Shown: piece by piece, positions 1 to 9,882 of the stretch
Layout: every line of letters begins with the position of its first letter
Position numbering within the stretch: position 1 is the first letter of the stretch
Assembly: GCA_964585575.1 (NCBI GenBank)
Contig: CAZPEM010000001.1
Span: 1-64,000, forward strand
Direction: 5' to 3'
Origin: UBA4655 sp964585575
GTDB lineage: Bacteria > Planctomycetota > Planctomycetia > Pirellulales > UBA1268
DNA: 64,000 nt
Translations under genes and position numbers: made by a program
The notes under the pieces: model-generated
Seen by the model: the letters and a program-made list of their open reading frames with translations, nothing else
The model's database searches: none
What the model was told of the DNA's origin: nothing

Positions 1-2074
1 GCCGGCGGCGGACCGCCTCCGTCAGCCTGCCCCCCTCCTCGTAGCCGACGTAGCCCGGCGGGGCGCCGATCAGCCGCGCGACCGTGTGCTTCTCCATGAA
101 CTCGCTCATGTCGATCCGAACCATCGCGTTCTCGTCGTCGAAGAGCACCTCCGCAAGCGCCTTGCAGAGCTCCGTCTTCCCGACGCCTGTGGGGCCCAGG
201 AAGATGAACGAGCCGATCGGACGGTTCGGGTCCTGGAGGCCGGCCCGGCTGCGGCGAACCGCGTCGCTCACCGCCTCGACCGCCTCGTCCTGACCGACCA
301 CGCGTTGGTGGAGCCGCTCCTCGAGAACGAGCAGCTTCGCCCGCTCCGTTTCGACGAGCCGCGTTACGGGGATGCCGGTCCAGGCGCTCACGACCTCGGC
401 GATCTCCTCGGGGCCGACCTCGCGCCGGAGGAGCCGCTTGCCGGAGCCTTTCACGGCCTCGCGACCGGCGTCCTTGTCGCTGCCCTCCTGCTCCAGCCGC
501 TGCTGAAGCTTCTTCCGCTTCACGTCGAACTCGTAGAGCCGCTGGTAGAGGTCCTCGCCGACCGGCTGGCCCGAAGACTGCCGCTCCTTGATCTGCGCCC
601 CGGCCTGGTCGAAGGCGAGCTGCACCTCGTCGAGCTGCTTGCGAAGCTCCTGCACGCTGCCGACGCCGCTCTTCTCCGCCTCCCACTGCTCGCGGAGGCT
701 CGCGAGCTTTCGCCGCAGCTCCGTCGACTCCTCCTCGATCTCCTTCAGGCGATCCTTCGCATGCTCCTCCGTCTCCTCGGCGAGCTGCCGCGCCGCAAGC
801 TCCAGCTGCACGAGCCGCCGCTGCACCTCGTCGATCTCGCTCGGCACGCTCTGCAGTTCCATCGCGATCCGGCTCGTCGCCTCGTCCATGAGGTCGATCG
901 CCTTGTCGGGCAGGAACCGGTCGTGGATGTAGCGATGGGAGAGCTCGGCCGCGGCCACGAGTGCCGAATCCTTGATCTTCACCCCCTTGTGGTGCGCCTC
1001 ATAGCGGGGCTTGAGTCCCCGCAGGATCGCGATCGTATCCTCGACGGACGGCTCCCCGACGAACACCGGCTGAAACCTTCGCTCGAGCGCCGCATCCTTC
1101 TCGATGTGCTTGCGATACTCGTCGAGCGTGGTCGCGCCGATGCACCGCAGCTCACCCCGCGCGAGCGCTGGCTTGAGCAGGTTCGCGGCGTCGCTGCCCC
1201 CCTCGGCCGCTCCGGCACCGATCACGGTGTGAAGCTCGTCGATGAACAGGACCACGCCGCCGGCCGCGGCCTCAACCTCCCGCAAGATCGCCTTGAGCCG
1301 ATCCTCGAACTCGCCGCGGTACTTCGTGCCGGCGATGAGGGCGCCCAGGTCGAGGGCGACCACCCGCTTGTTGCGGAGCGTTTCCGGCACGTCCGCCTGC
1401 ACGATCCGAAGGGCCAGGCCCTCGGCGATGGCCGTCTTGCCGACGCCCGGCTCGCCGATGAGCACGGGGTTGTTCTTCGTGCGGCGGGAGAGCACCTGGA
1501 TCACGCGGCGGATCTCGGAATCGCGGCCGATGACCGGGTCGAGCTTGCCCTGGCTCGCCCGCTTCACGAGATCGATGCCGTATTTCTCGAGCGCCTGGAA
1601 TTTCTCCTCCGGGCTCTGGTCGGTCACGCGGGAACTGCCGCGGACCGCCTGGAGCCCGGCGAGGAGTTCCTTCTCGGTGACCGCCGCCAGTTCCAGAAGC
1701 TTCTTCGCCTTCGAGGAGGTCTTCGCCAGGCCGAGCAGCAGGTGATCGGTCGAGACAAACTCGTCCTTCATCACGTCGGCCTCGCCGCTCGCCGCCTCGA
1801 AGACCTTCATGAGGTCGGCGTCGGGCTGCGGCTGGACACCGCCCGACACCTTCGGCAGGCTCGCCAGCTCCGCCTCGACGATCCGTTCGAGCTGCTCGCG
1901 GCTCGCCCCGATCTTCTCGAAGAGCGGCCGCACGATCCCCTCCCGCTCCGCCAGGAGCGCCGAGAGGAGGTGCATGGTTATTACCTGCGGATTGCCACGC
2001 GACGCGGCGAGTTCGACCGCCCGCTGGACGGCTTCCTGCGCCTTGATCGTCAGCTTGTCGAAACGAAATGGCAT
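1..2074 (-). CDS. clpB: ClpB disaggregase, C-terminus off window
   Basis: ATP-driven disaggregase that works with DnaK to rescue aggregated cytosolic protein. Reading leftward from ATG 2074, the protein starts [17 protein letters not shown], the typical Clp N-domain. The first Walker A (GEPGVGKT) is near residue 207, a long coiled middle domain lies around residues 400-540, and the second Walker A (GPTGVGKT) is near residue 627. About 691 codons are present; the family is usually about 860 aa, so the end of the second ATPase domain lies beyond base 1. It follows dnaK by 102 nt on the same strand, so the two are probably co-transcribed. The large plus-strand frame covering it is a shadow. Confidence 0.95.
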   Translation of the reverse strand, partial: MPFRFDKLTIKAQEAVQRAVELAASRGNPQVITMHLLSALLAEREGIVRPLFEKIGASREQLERIVEAELASLPKVSGGVQPQPDADLMKVFEAASGEADVMKDEFVSTDHLLLGLAKTSSKAKKLLELAAVTEKELLAGLQAVRGSSRVTDQSPEEKFQALEKYGIDLVKRASQGKLDPVIGRDSEIRRVIQVLSRRTKNNPVLIGEPGVGKTAIAEGLALRIVQADVPETLRNKRVVALDLGALIAGTKYRGEFEDRLKAILREVEAAAGGVVLFIDELHTVIGAGAAEGGSDAANLLKPALARGELRCIGATTLDEYRKHIEKDAALERRFQPVFVGEPSVEDTIAILRGLKPRYEAHHKGVKIKDSALVAAAELSHRYIHDRFLPDKAIDLMDEATSRIAMELQSVPSEIDEVQRRLVQLELAARQLAEETEEHAKDRLKEIEEESTELRRKLASLREQWEAEKSGVGSVQELRKQLDEVQLAFDQAGAQIKERQSSGQPVGEDLYQRLYEFDVKRKKLQQRLEQEGSDKDAGREAVKGSGKRLLRREVGPEEIAEVVSAWTGIPVTRLVETERAKLLVLEERLHQRVVGQDEAVEAVSDAVRRSRAGLQDPNRPIGSFIFLGPTGVGKTELCKALAEVLFDDENAMVRIDMSEFMEKHTVARLIGAPPGYVGYEEGGRLTEAVRRR

Positions 2075-2176
2075 GACGGTTTCACGTCACCTCGTCCACG
2101 GGGCGACGTCTCCTCTCCTCTCGGCTCGCGGCTCGGGCTTCCGTGTGGGCCTACGGCGGAATGTATGGTTTGAACC

Positions 2177-4096
2177 CTAGCTCTTCACCTCGAACTCGGC
2201 GTCGATCGCGTCGTCGGGCCCCTTCCCTGCTCCCGCGGCCCCGGCGCCGGCCGTGGCCCCCTCGGCCGCTCCGCCCCGCTTGGCAGTGGCCTCGTAGAGC
2301 ACCTTCGAGAGGGCGTGGGTCGCCTGCTCGAGGGCGTCGTGAGCCGACTGGATGGCGTCGGCGTCGTCTCCCTTGCAGAGCTCCCGGGCCTTCGTGATCG
2401 CCGCCTCGAGCGGCGCCTTGTCGGATGCCGACAGCTTGTCGGCATTTTCCTTGATGAGCTTCTCGGTCTGGAAGCAGAGGCTCTCCGCCTTGTTCTTCGC
2501 CTCGGCAAGCCGTGCCTTCCGCTTGTCCTCCTCGGCGTGCTCCTCCGCGTCCCTCCGCATCCGCTCGATTTCCTTTTCGTTCAGACCGCTCGACTGCTCG
2601 ATCCGGACGGTCTGCTCCTTGTTGGTGCCGAGATCCTTCGCGCTCACGCTGAGAATGCCGTTGGCGTCGACGTCGAACTTCACCTCGATCTGCGGCGTGC
2701 CGCGGGGAGCCGGCGGGATCCCCTCGAGGTTGAACTGGCCGAGCAGCCGGTTGTCGCGGGCCATCGGCCGCTCACCCTGGAACACGCTCACCGTGACGGC
2801 CGTCTGGCTGTCGGCGGCGGTGCTGAAGACCTGCTTCCGTTCGGTGGGCACGGTCGTGTTTCGCTCGATCAGCTTCGTGAAGATACCCCCTTCCGTCTCG
2901 ATGCCGAGCGAGAGCGGCGTCACGTCGAGCAGGAGCACGTCCTGCACGTCACCGGCGAGCACGCCTCCCTGGATCGCCGCACCGAGCGCCACGACCTCGT
3001 CGGGGTTCACGCCCTTGTGGGGCTCCTTGTTGAAGAGCTTCTTGACGAGCTCCTGCACCTTCGGAATGCGGGTCGAGCCGCCGACGAGCACCACCTCGTC
3101 GATCTCCTTCGGATCGAGCTTGGCGTCCTTGAGGGCCTGGACCACGGGCCCGCGGCAACGCTCGACGAGCCCGTCGCACATCTGCTCGAACTCCGCGCGG
3201 GTGATCGTCATCTGGAGGTGCTTCGGCCCCGAGGCGTCGGCCGTGATGAACGGCAGGTTGATGTCGGTGCTCTGGGCGGTCGAGAGCTCCTTCTTCGCCT
3301 TCTCGCAGGCCTCCTGGAGCCGCTGGAGGGCCATCGTGTCCTTCCGCAGGTCGATCCCCTGCTCCCGCTGGAACTGGTCGGCCACGTGGTTGATGAGCGA
3401 CTGGTCGAAGTCGTCGCCGCCGAGGTGCGTGTCGCCGTTGGTGCTGATCACCCGGAAGACGCCGTCGGCCACCTCGAGCACCGACACGTCGAACGTGCCG
3501 CCGCCGAGGTCGAACACCACGATCTTCTCCTGATTCTTCTTCTCGAGGCCGTAGGCGAGGGCGGCCGCCGTCGGCTCGTTGATGATCCGCATCACCTCGA
3601 GGCCGGCGATCTGGCCGGCGTCCTTGGTGGCCTGTCGCTGGGCGTCGTTGAAGTAGGCCGGGACGGTGATGACCGCCTTGTTGACCTTGTGCCCGAGATA
3701 GCTCTCCGCCGCCTCCTTGAGCTTGCGGAGCACCTGCGCGGAGATCTCCGGCGGGGTGAACTCCTTGTCGCCGGCCTTCACCTTGACGTAGTCATCGGGG
3801 CCGCCGATCACCGCGTAAGGGACGATCTTCTCCTCGCTGGCGACCTCGTTGTGCCGCCGCCCCATGAACCGCTTGATCGAGTAGACGGTTCGCTTCGGAT
3901 TGGTCACGGCCTGCCGGCGGGCGATGTCGCCGACGAGTGTCTCGCCCTTGTCGTTGAAGGCGACGACGCTCGGCGTGAGCCGGTTGCCATCCTTGTTGGC
4001 GATCACCTTTGGCTCCTTGCCCTCCATGATCGCGACCACGGAATTCGTCGTGCCGAGGTCGATGCCGATGATCTTTTCGCCCTTGGGATTCGCCAT
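2177..4096 (-). CDS. dnaK: DnaK (Hsp70) chaperone
   Basis: Hsp70 chaperone of the cytosol, 639 aa. The N-terminus carries the phosphate-loop signature [13 protein letters not shown], followed by IIGGPDDYV, the second signature [16 protein letters not shown] and the third [14 protein letters not shown]. The substrate-binding domain and helical lid follow, with a Gly/Ala-rich tail ending DAEFEVKS. The frame stays open upstream, but ATG 4096 is the start: it gives the canonical [15 protein letters not shown] and has an AGGAG about 12 nt upstream. First gene of a dnaK-clpB pair; grpE and dnaJ are not next to it. No HrcA/CIRCE box was found; an inverted repeat lies upstream (4169-4206). Confidence 0.97.
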   Translation of the reverse strand: MANPKGEKIIGIDLGTTNSVVAIMEGKEPKVIANKDGNRLTPSVVAFNDKGETLVGDIARRQAVTNPKRTVYSIKRFMGRRHNEVASEEKIVPYAVIGGPDDYVKVKAGDKEFTPPEISAQVLRKLKEAAESYLGHKVNKAVITVPAYFNDAQRQATKDAGQIAGLEVMRIINEPTAAALAYGLEKKNQEKIVVFDLGGGTFDVSVLEVADGVFRVISTNGDTHLGGDDFDQSLINHVADQFQREQGIDLRKDTMALQRLQEACEKAKKELSTAQSTDINLPFITADASGPKHLQMTITRAEFEQMCDGLVERCRGPVVQALKDAKLDPKEIDEVVLVGGSTRIPKVQELVKKLFNKEPHKGVNPDEVVALGAAIQGGVLAGDVQDVLLLDVTPLSLGIETEGGIFTKLIERNTTVPTERKQVFSTAADSQTAVTVSVFQGERPMARDNRLLGQFNLEGIPPAPRGTPQIEVKFDVDANGILSVSAKDLGTNKEQTVRIEQSSGLNEKEIERMRRDAEEHAEEDKRKARLAEAKNKAESLCFQTEKLIKENADKLSASDKAPLEAAITKARELCKGDDADAIQSAHDALEQATHALSKVLYEATAKRGGAAEGATAGAGAAGAGKGPDDAIDAEFEVKS

Positions 4097-4168
4097 GACT
4101 GTTTCTTTCTCCTGATGACTGCCTTGGCCGGATTGATGTCGTGACCGATGCTGACGTGCCTGGTATTT

Positions 4169-4206
4169 GGGAAAATCGCGGCGTACCTGTTGGCGGCGAT
4201 TTTTCC
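4169..4206 (-). promoter_or_regulatory. Inverted repeat in the dnaK upstream region
   Basis: Arms GGGAAAATCGC (4169-4179) and GCGATTTTTCC (4196-4206) pair over 11 bp with one G-T, around a 16-nt loop. It sits in the 314-nt gap between divergent dnaK and pheA, 73 nt upstream of the dnaK start. A TACCAT hexamer just upstream on the minus strand could be a -10 box, which would put the hairpin near the 5' end of the dnaK mRNA. It could be an operator or a structured leader. Nothing else in the gap 4097-4410 is recognisable. Confidence 0.4.
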
Positions 4207-4410
4207 TGGAATGGTATGGATGCAAAGGGCGTGCCAGCGGCAGCTGACGGTCGGGAGGAGGGGTGCCCCGCCCGCAGCCCCTGAAAAACGCGGGCTTTAC
4301 GGGGCATGACTTCCGATTAGGCTTGAGCTGGCCGGTGCCGATGCACCGGGCCACATCGTGGAGACTGCCATTTTGGCCGTCGCCGGCACCGCGTCGCTTC
4401 CATCGTCCGC

Positions 4411-5556
4411 ATGGCCAGATCGAACCCCAAGAGCGACGCCGACGGAAAGGCAGTGCGATCGGACGCCCCTGCGGCCGGGTCGTCGGAGTCGCTCGCCGCC
4501 CTGCGGAGCGAGATCGACCGGATCGATCGACAGCTCGTCGAGCTCATGAACGAGCGGGCGGTCGTCGCGGGGCGGATCGGCCATGTCAAGAAGTCGAACA
4601 ACCAGCGGACCTACGACCCGTCCCGCGAGGAGACCGTTCTCCAACGGATCGCCGATGCCAATCCCGGCCCGCTCTCCACGGAGAGCGTGAAGGCCGTCTT
4701 CAGGGAGCTCATCAGCGGCTCCCGGGCGATCGAGCAGCACATCCGCGTGGCCTACCTCGGCCCGGCCTGGACCTACAGCCATCTGGCCGCACTGCACCGC
4801 TTCGGAAGCGCCGTCGAGTTCGTGCCCGTCGCAAGCATCTCCGCGGTGTTCGAGGAGGTCGAGTCGAAGCACTCACACTTCGGCGTCGTGCCGCTCGAAA
4901 ACTCCACCGATGGCCGCATCGCCGACACGCTCGACAATTTCTCGCGGCTCGCCGTGAAGATCTGCGCCGAGGTGCCGCTGCGGATCCACCACAACCTCCT
5001 GGCCGGGTGCGACCGCACCGAGATCCGCGAGGTCTACAGCCGCCCGCAGGCGCTCTCCCAGTGCCGCAACTGGCTCGCCCGGCATCTCCCCGCCGCCAAG
5101 CTCGTCGAGGTCACGAGCACGAGCCATGCCGCCGAGACCGCCTCCAAGACGCCCCACGCCGCCGCCATCGCCAGCCGGCAGGCCGGCGTGCACCACGGGC
5201 TCGACGTGATCGCCGAGAATATCGAGGATCTCGAAGGCAACTCCACCCGCTTCGCGGTCATCGGCCATGAAGACTCGGCCCGCACCGGCCACGACAAGAC
5301 GTCGTTGATGTTCGAGATCGAGCACAAGCCCGGTGGCCTCGCCGACGCCCTCGCGATCCCGAAGCGGCAGAAGCTCAACCTCACCTGGATCGAGTCGTTC
5401 CCCATGGCGGGCATGGAGCGTGGCTACGTCTTCTTCGTGGAGCTCGAGGGGCATCGCACCGACCCCCGGGTCCGTCGGGCGATCCAGTCGCTCGAGAAGA
5501 AGTGCCGCCGCGTCGTGATCCTCGGCTCCTACGCGATCGCCGCGGCGGTGGGCTGA
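4411..5556 (+). CDS. pheA: Bifunctional chorismate mutase / prephenate dehydratase
   Basis: P-protein of phenylalanine biosynthesis (chorismate to prephenate to phenylpyruvate), cytosolic, 381 aa. Residues about 25-110 are an AroQ-type chorismate mutase ([18 protein letters not shown]). Residues about 115-285 are the dehydratase, with the diagnostic TRF triplet at 279-281 (NSTRFAVIG). Residues about 296-375 are an ACT domain with the ESFP regulatory motif near 328, so feedback inhibition by phenylalanine is expected. ATG 4411 is used; no clear ribosome site precedes it. The gene is divergent from dnaK and stands alone. Confidence 0.93.
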   Translation: MARSNPKSDADGKAVRSDAPAAGSSESLAALRSEIDRIDRQLVELMNERAVVAGRIGHVKKSNNQRTYDPSREETVLQRIADANPGPLSTESVKAVFRELISGSRAIEQHIRVAYLGPAWTYSHLAALHRFGSAVEFVPVASISAVFEEVESKHSHFGVVPLENSTDGRIADTLDNFSRLAVKICAEVPLRIHHNLLAGCDRTEIREVYSRPQALSQCRNWLARHLPAAKLVEVTSTSHAAETASKTPHAAAIASRQAGVHHGLDVIAENIEDLEGNSTRFAVIGHEDSARTGHDKTSLMFEIEHKPGGLADALAIPKRQKLNLTWIESFPMAGMERGYVFFVELEGHRTDPRVRRAIQSLEKKCRRVVILGSYAIAAAVG

Positions 5557-5601
5557 GGCCAAAACGACCGGAAGGACCCTCGTGACGGCCCGAAAAAGGC
5601 C

Positions 5602-5630
5602 TTCGTGAATCCCGCGGGCGACTCTATAGT
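5602..5630 (+). promoter_or_regulatory. Candidate promoter of the glycosyltransferase gene
   Basis: TTCGTG (5602-5607), 17 nt, then TATAGT (5625-5630) resembles a sigma-70 promoter. The -10 box ends 9 nt before ATG 5640, so transcription would start almost at the start codon and the mRNA would be nearly leaderless. No Shine-Dalgarno sequence is visible here, which agrees with this. Confidence 0.4.
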
Positions 5631-5639
5631 CCGCTCGCC

Positions 5640-6308
5640 ATGCTCAAGATCTTCATCGGATGGGATTCGCGGTTCCCGGAGATGGCCGACGTGCTGCGGC
5701 ACAGCCTGCTCGAACACGCCTCGATCCCACTCGACATCCGTTTCCTGAAGCTGCACGAGACCGGCCTCGTTCGCCCCCCCGATCCGCGGGCATCGACGGA
5801 GTTCACCTACTCCCGCTTCCTCGTGCCGCAGCTCTGCGGCTTCGAGGGAAAGGCGATCTTCATGGACGGCGACATGCTTTGCTTCGCCGACATCAGGGAG
5901 CTGGACGACCTCGAAATGGGCGACCTTGCCCTGCGGGTCGTGAAGCACGACTACCGGCCAGAGAACACCTTGAAGATGCACGGCTGCGAACAGTCCGTCT
6001 ATCCGCGAAAGAACTGGTCGAGCCTGATGATCATGAACTGCCGGCGGCTGACGCTCTGGAGCAGGGAGGTCGTTGCAACGCAGACCGGCGGCTTCCTCCA
6101 TCGCTTTCAGGGCATACCCGATGAGCGGATCGGCGAGATCCCGATCGCCTGGAACTCCCTCGACCGGATGGACGAAACCACCAGGATGATCCACTACACG
6201 AATGGCGGCCCGTGGCTGGAGGCCTATCGCCACCATCCGCATGCCGACGTCTGGTTTCGCGCCCGGGACGCCATGCGCGACTCCTCGCGAGAGCGTTCGG
6301 CGGCCTGA
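5640..6308 (+). CDS. Glycosyltransferase, GT8-like
   Basis: Predicted nucleotide-sugar-dependent glycosyltransferase, 222 aa. It opens MLKIFIGWDSRFPEMADVL (first beta strand of a GT-A fold) and has a DxD metal-binding motif, D76-G-D78, inside KAIFMDGDML. Later motifs such as WNSLDR and IHYTNGGPW resemble the product side of GT8-type enzymes. Acceptor and sugar donor cannot be told. It is followed by a sulfotransferase/glycosyltransferase fusion, so both may decorate a surface polysaccharide or glycoprotein. Confidence 0.7.
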   Translation: MLKIFIGWDSRFPEMADVLRHSLLEHASIPLDIRFLKLHETGLVRPPDPRASTEFTYSRFLVPQLCGFEGKAIFMDGDMLCFADIRELDDLEMGDLALRVVKHDYRPENTLKMHGCEQSVYPRKNWSSLMIMNCRRLTLWSREVVATQTGGFLHRFQGIPDERIGEIPIAWNSLDRMDETTRMIHYTNGGPWLEAYRHHPHADVWFRARDAMRDSSRERSAA

Positions 6309-6348
6309 TCGGCGGCAGCACCTGCGGGGCCCTCGTACGAACGACGCG

Positions 6349-8424
6349 ATGCCAACGCCGTCAGAAACCGTTGCCGAGCGCAGCCGCGTGATGCCGCTCG
6401 TCGTCGGCGCCGTTCGCTCGGGCACGACGCTCCTGCGTTTGATGCTCGACGCCCACTCGCGGATCGCCATGGGGCCCGAGACGTCGTTTCCGGAAACGCT
6501 CTTTCTCGACGCTGCTTCGCTCCCCGGCGACGCCGTCGCCGCCCGCGTGATCGAGCAGCCCAAGTGGCCGGACCTCGGGATCGACGGGGATGCGTATTGC
6601 GATGCGTGCCGGGGGCGGTCCGGAGCCGAAGCGATGATGCTCGTCTGGGACCACTACGGCAAGCGGCATGCGAAGCCCGTCGTCGGTGACAAGAGCCCTT
6701 CCTACGTCCGGTTCCTGCCGAGCATTTTCAGGGTGCTCCCGTGCATCCGCGTGATCCATCTGATCCGCGATGGCCGCGACTGTTTTGCCTCGCAGATGCA
6801 CTCGCGTTTTTCGATGCAGTCGGTTGCCATTCGCTCTCCCGCGCGGCAGGCTGCGGACTGGTGCGATTCCGTCGCGGCGGGGAGGCGTGACGGCCCCTCG
6901 CTCCCCGCGTACATCGAGATTCGCTACGAGGATCTCGTTGGCGAGACGGCTCGCGTGCTCGAACGCATCTGCCGCTTTTTGGGAGAGGACTACGAGCCGG
7001 CGATGCTCGGCTATCACGACCGCGCAGCGAAACGGCTTGCCGAACTCGGCGACCGGGTCGTTGACGGGGGCCGCATGCAGCCGGCGGCGGTTCGTCGGAA
7101 GGCTTTCTCGCTCACGCTGTCCCCACCCGACGAACTCCGGATCGGCCGCTGGCTGGAGACGCTTCTCCCATCCGAAGTGAAGGAGTATGAAGCGGTGGCG
7201 GGCCCGATGCTCGCGGAGTGTGGCTATCGGCCATCGGCGGCGATCCTCGACGGACGCAACGAGAACCTCGCCCACGAGCAGGCCGTCCAATTCGCGGCGG
7301 CGCTTGCCCGCCGCGACTACGACGAGGCACAGCGGTGCGCGACACGCGCGTACCGGGCCGACCCGCGGTCGCTCCAGAGGATGCGCCAGCTGTCCTCGAT
7401 CGCCGAGTGGACGCAAGACCTGGCCGTGCAGTGGCGGATGGAGGTCGTCTGCGACGAAGCGGCCGAATCGCGATTCGGCGGCAGGCTCCCGGCCTGGGCG
7501 GGCGAGCCGCTCGATTCCGGCAGGCGACTCTTCATTTGGAAGTCGCACCGGCACCTCGGTGCGGAGCTGAGGTACTCGGCGGCGCTCGCGAATCTCGGCG
7601 AGGGGGCGAAACACTGCACCGTCGAGGTCGATGCCCGGCTCGCGCCGCTCCTGGCGAGACGATTTCCTGCACTCGACGTCGTGCCTCGCGACGCCACGGC
7701 AAGCGAAGCCGTGCCGCAGGGCACCTGCTTCCACGCGACGTGGGAGCGGCTCGCCCACTATCTGCTGCCGTCCATCGCGGCGATGCCCCGGGACCCCTGG
7801 CTCGTGGCCGATCCGTCCCGGGTCGGGCAGTTCTCCCGTCGCTGGTTTCCGCGATCGCTGCGGCCCCGCGTCGCCCTCGTGTGGCACAGCGTCAACGCCG
7901 ACAAATCGCTGCCTCCGCTCGAAAGTTGGCGACACATTCTCGCGGTGCGGGGCATCGAATTCGTTTCCGCCCAGCACCACGCCGACCCGCGAAGGATTCC
8001 GGAGTGGCGGCCGCTGGGTGGCCGCGTCCGGGTGGAGAAGGTCGATATGTACGGGGATCTGGACGGGCTGGCCGCAGTGCTGCGGTCGTGCGACCTCCTG
8101 ATCGCTGTCTCGGCGTCGCAGGTCCATCTGGCGGGCGGGCTTGGCGTGCCCACGTGGCTCGTCGTTCGCGAGCAGCCGCAACTCAGCTGGCCTTTGGGAA
8201 GCGAGCAGACGATCTGGTACCCGGGCATGCGATGCGTGTGGGTGCGCGAAGAAGCCGACTGGGATGCGGCCATGCGACGGTTGGCCGACGACCTGCGAGC
8301 GTGGGCTGGGCTTCGACGCTTGCCGAGCTCAGGTCGGCTGACTTATCCTTCCGCACTCAACCCCGCTCAAGGAGGCAAGGCATGGCCGCCCGCACGCCGA
8401 TCGTCGCCGGAAACTGGAAGATGA
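6349..8424 (+). CDS. Sulfotransferase fused to a GT9-like C-terminal domain
   Basis: A 691-aa protein. The N-terminal third is a PAPS-dependent sulfotransferase: the 5'-phosphosulfate loop is GAVRSGTTLLRLML (RSGTT at 23-27) and the 3'-phosphate site is LIRDGRDCF near 138-146. A helical TPR-like stretch follows (roughly 305-370). The C-terminal part (about 440-690) looks like a heptosyltransferase/GT9 or TPR-glycosyltransferase fold, with RPRVALVWHS at 505 and VSASQVHLAGGLGVPTW near 587. ATG 6349 is chosen because upstream residues are low-quality and overlap the previous gene. The 3' end overlaps tpiA by 43 nt. Probable role: sulfation and glycosylation of an envelope polymer. Confidence 0.7.
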   Translation: MPTPSETVAERSRVMPLVVGAVRSGTTLLRLMLDAHSRIAMGPETSFPETLFLDAASLPGDAVAARVIEQPKWPDLGIDGDAYCDACRGRSGAEAMMLVWDHYGKRHAKPVVGDKSPSYVRFLPSIFRVLPCIRVIHLIRDGRDCFASQMHSRFSMQSVAIRSPARQAADWCDSVAAGRRDGPSLPAYIEIRYEDLVGETARVLERICRFLGEDYEPAMLGYHDRAAKRLAELGDRVVDGGRMQPAAVRRKAFSLTLSPPDELRIGRWLETLLPSEVKEYEAVAGPMLAECGYRPSAAILDGRNENLAHEQAVQFAAALARRDYDEAQRCATRAYRADPRSLQRMRQLSSIAEWTQDLAVQWRMEVVCDEAAESRFGGRLPAWAGEPLDSGRRLFIWKSHRHLGAELRYSAALANLGEGAKHCTVEVDARLAPLLARRFPALDVVPRDATASEAVPQGTCFHATWERLAHYLLPSIAAMPRDPWLVADPSRVGQFSRRWFPRSLRPRVALVWHSVNADKSLPPLESWRHILAVRGIEFVSAQHHADPRRIPEWRPLGGRVRVEKVDMYGDLDGLAAVLRSCDLLIAVSASQVHLAGGLGVPTWLVVREQPQLSWPLGSEQTIWYPGMRCVWVREEADWDAAMRRLADDLRAWAGLRRLPSSGRLTYPSALNPAQGGKAWPPARRSSPETGR

Positions 8425-9164
8425 ACCTCGACCGCGCGAAGGCCCACGCGCTCGCCGAGGCCGTGGCGGCCCGACGCGGAGAGGCTGCGGGGGTCGATCT
8501 CGTGCTCTGCCCGCCGAGCGTCTACCTCGAAACGGTCGCGGCGGCCCTGAAGCTCGTCGGCGGCTCGAGCCCTTCGGGGGTCGCCCTCGGCGGCCAGAAC
8601 GTGTGCGACAAGGCGAGCGGCGCCTTCACCGGCGAGGTCGCGCCGCCGATGCTCGTCGACATCGGCTGCTGCTACGTGATCCTCGGCCACTCGGAGCGGC
8701 GCACGCTCTACGGCGAGACCGACGCGATCGTGGCCGCGAAGGTCCATGCCGCCCTCGCTGCGGGGCTGACCCCGATCGTCTGTGTCGGCGAACTGCTCGA
8801 GGAGCGCGAGGCCGGCAAGACGGCCGACGTCGTCTCGAAGCAGGTGCGAGGGTCGCTCGCGGGCGTCGCCGCGGCCGACCTGCCGAAGCTCGTGATCGCC
8901 TACGAGCCGGTCTGGGCGATCGGCACGGGCAAGGTCGCGACGCCGGAGCAGGCCCAGGAGGTGCACGCCCTCATCCGCTCGCTGCTCGCCGGGCTCTCCG
9001 ACGCCGCCACCGCGGCGAAGGTCCGCATCCAGTACGGCGGCAGCGTGAAGCCCGACAACGCCAAGGATCTCGCGGCCAAGCCCGACATCGACGGCGCCCT
9101 CGTCGGTGGCGCGAGCCTCAAGGCCGACGACTTCCTCCCGATCGCCGCCGCCTTCCGAGGGTAG
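8382..9164 (+). CDS. tpiA: Triosephosphate isomerase
   Basis: Interconverts dihydroxyacetone phosphate and glyceraldehyde-3-phosphate in glycolysis, 260 aa, full length. Catalytic residues are visible: K13 in GNWKMN, H103 in ILGHSERR and E175 in AYEPVWAIGTG; the phosphate-binding loop is YGGSVKPDN. ATG 8382 follows GGAGG with good spacing. It starts inside the upstream sulfotransferase gene (43-nt overlap). It may also handle the dihydroxyacetone phosphate released by the microcompartment aldolase. Confidence 0.97.
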   Translation: MAARTPIVAGNWKMNLDRAKAHALAEAVAARRGEAAGVDLVLCPPSVYLETVAAALKLVGGSSPSGVALGGQNVCDKASGAFTGEVAPPMLVDIGCCYVILGHSERRTLYGETDAIVAAKVHAALAAGLTPIVCVGELLEEREAGKTADVVSKQVRGSLAGVAAADLPKLVIAYEPVWAIGTGKVATPEQAQEVHALIRSLLAGLSDAATAAKVRIQYGGSVKPDNAKDLAAKPDIDGALVGGASLKADDFLPIAAAFRG

Positions 9165-9197
9165 CCTCGCGCCCCGGAGGCCGGGAAGCCAGACGCG

Positions 9198-9239
9198 GCC
9201 CCGACGCCGACCCACATGGCTTACGCGACGGGGCTTTTT
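9198..9239 (+). terminator. Possible rho-independent terminator after tpiA
   Basis: GCCCCG (9198-9203) pairs with CGGGGC (9229-9234), directly followed by TTTTT (9235-9239). The loop is long (25 nt), so strength is uncertain. It separates tpiA from secG. Confidence 0.4.
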
Positions 9240-9292
9240 CCGTTAGGTTACTGACCGCTCTCGTCCCAGGATTCCGTTCCAGGATTCTTCAG

Positions 9293-9868
9293 ATGCTCAC
9301 GCTCGTCCGGTTTCTGCTCGGCTTCATGCTGGTCTTCACGGCCCTGTTCCTGATCCTGCTGGTGCTCATCCAGCGGGGCCGCGGCGGCGGACTCGCGGGG
9401 GCCTTCGGCGGCGCGGGCGGCCAGAGCGCGTTCGGCACGAAGGCGGGCGACATCTTCACGAAGATCACGATCGGCGTCGCCGGCTTCTGGATCATCCTCT
9501 GCATCGTTGCCATCAATGTGCTCGGCCGGCAGCAGTCGCTCTTTTCGGGATCGCTCGGTTCGTCGGCACCACAGGCCGTGCAGGCCGGCCCCGGCGACAC
9601 GCCCCCGGCCGCCACGAATCCCCCGGCGGACGGCGGGCCAGCTCCGGTCGAGCAGTCGGACGAGAAAACGACGACCGACAAAACGACGACTGAAGAAAAC
9701 TCGACGAAGCCGGCGAACACCGAGCCCGCAAAGGCCGATGCCACTCCTCCGCAGTCGCCCGCCGCTGCGACCCCGGCTGTGCCACCGGCCCCGGCTGTGC
9801 CACCGGCACCGGCTGCGCCGGCTGCTGCTGTGCCACCGGCAACGCCTCAACCGGCTGCCGCGAACTGA
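9293..9868 (+). CDS. secG: SecG, protein translocase subunit
   Basis: Small inner-membrane subunit of the SecYEG translocon. Two hydrophobic helices flank the signature region: residues about 5-25 and 57-78, with LVLIQRGRGGGLAGAFGGAG between them and QSAFGTKAGDIFTK following, typical of SecG. At 191 aa it is longer than usual because of a low-complexity tail from about residue 90 (Thr/Lys-rich, then Pro/Ala repeats such as APAVPPAPA). ATG 9293 fits the start of the first helix. The gene after it is yicC. Confidence 0.88.
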   Translation: MLTLVRFLLGFMLVFTALFLILLVLIQRGRGGGLAGAFGGAGGQSAFGTKAGDIFTKITIGVAGFWIILCIVAINVLGRQQSLFSGSLGSSAPQAVQAGPGDTPPAATNPPADGGPAPVEQSDEKTTTDKTTTEENSTKPANTEPAKADATPPQSPAAATPAVPPAPAVPPAPAAPAAAVPPATPQPAAAN

Positions 9869-9882
9869 TCGCTGCCCCCGGA

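Noticed and set aside
86..2173. Long plus-strand frame of about 695 codons
   Set aside because: It is the mirror of clpB; its product is an Arg/Leu/Asp-rich low-quality sequence without motifs, typical of GC-rich antisense frames.
4097..4410. CIRCE element for HrcA control of dnaK
   Set aside because: No TTAGCACTC-N9-GAGTGCTAA-like sequence found on either strand.
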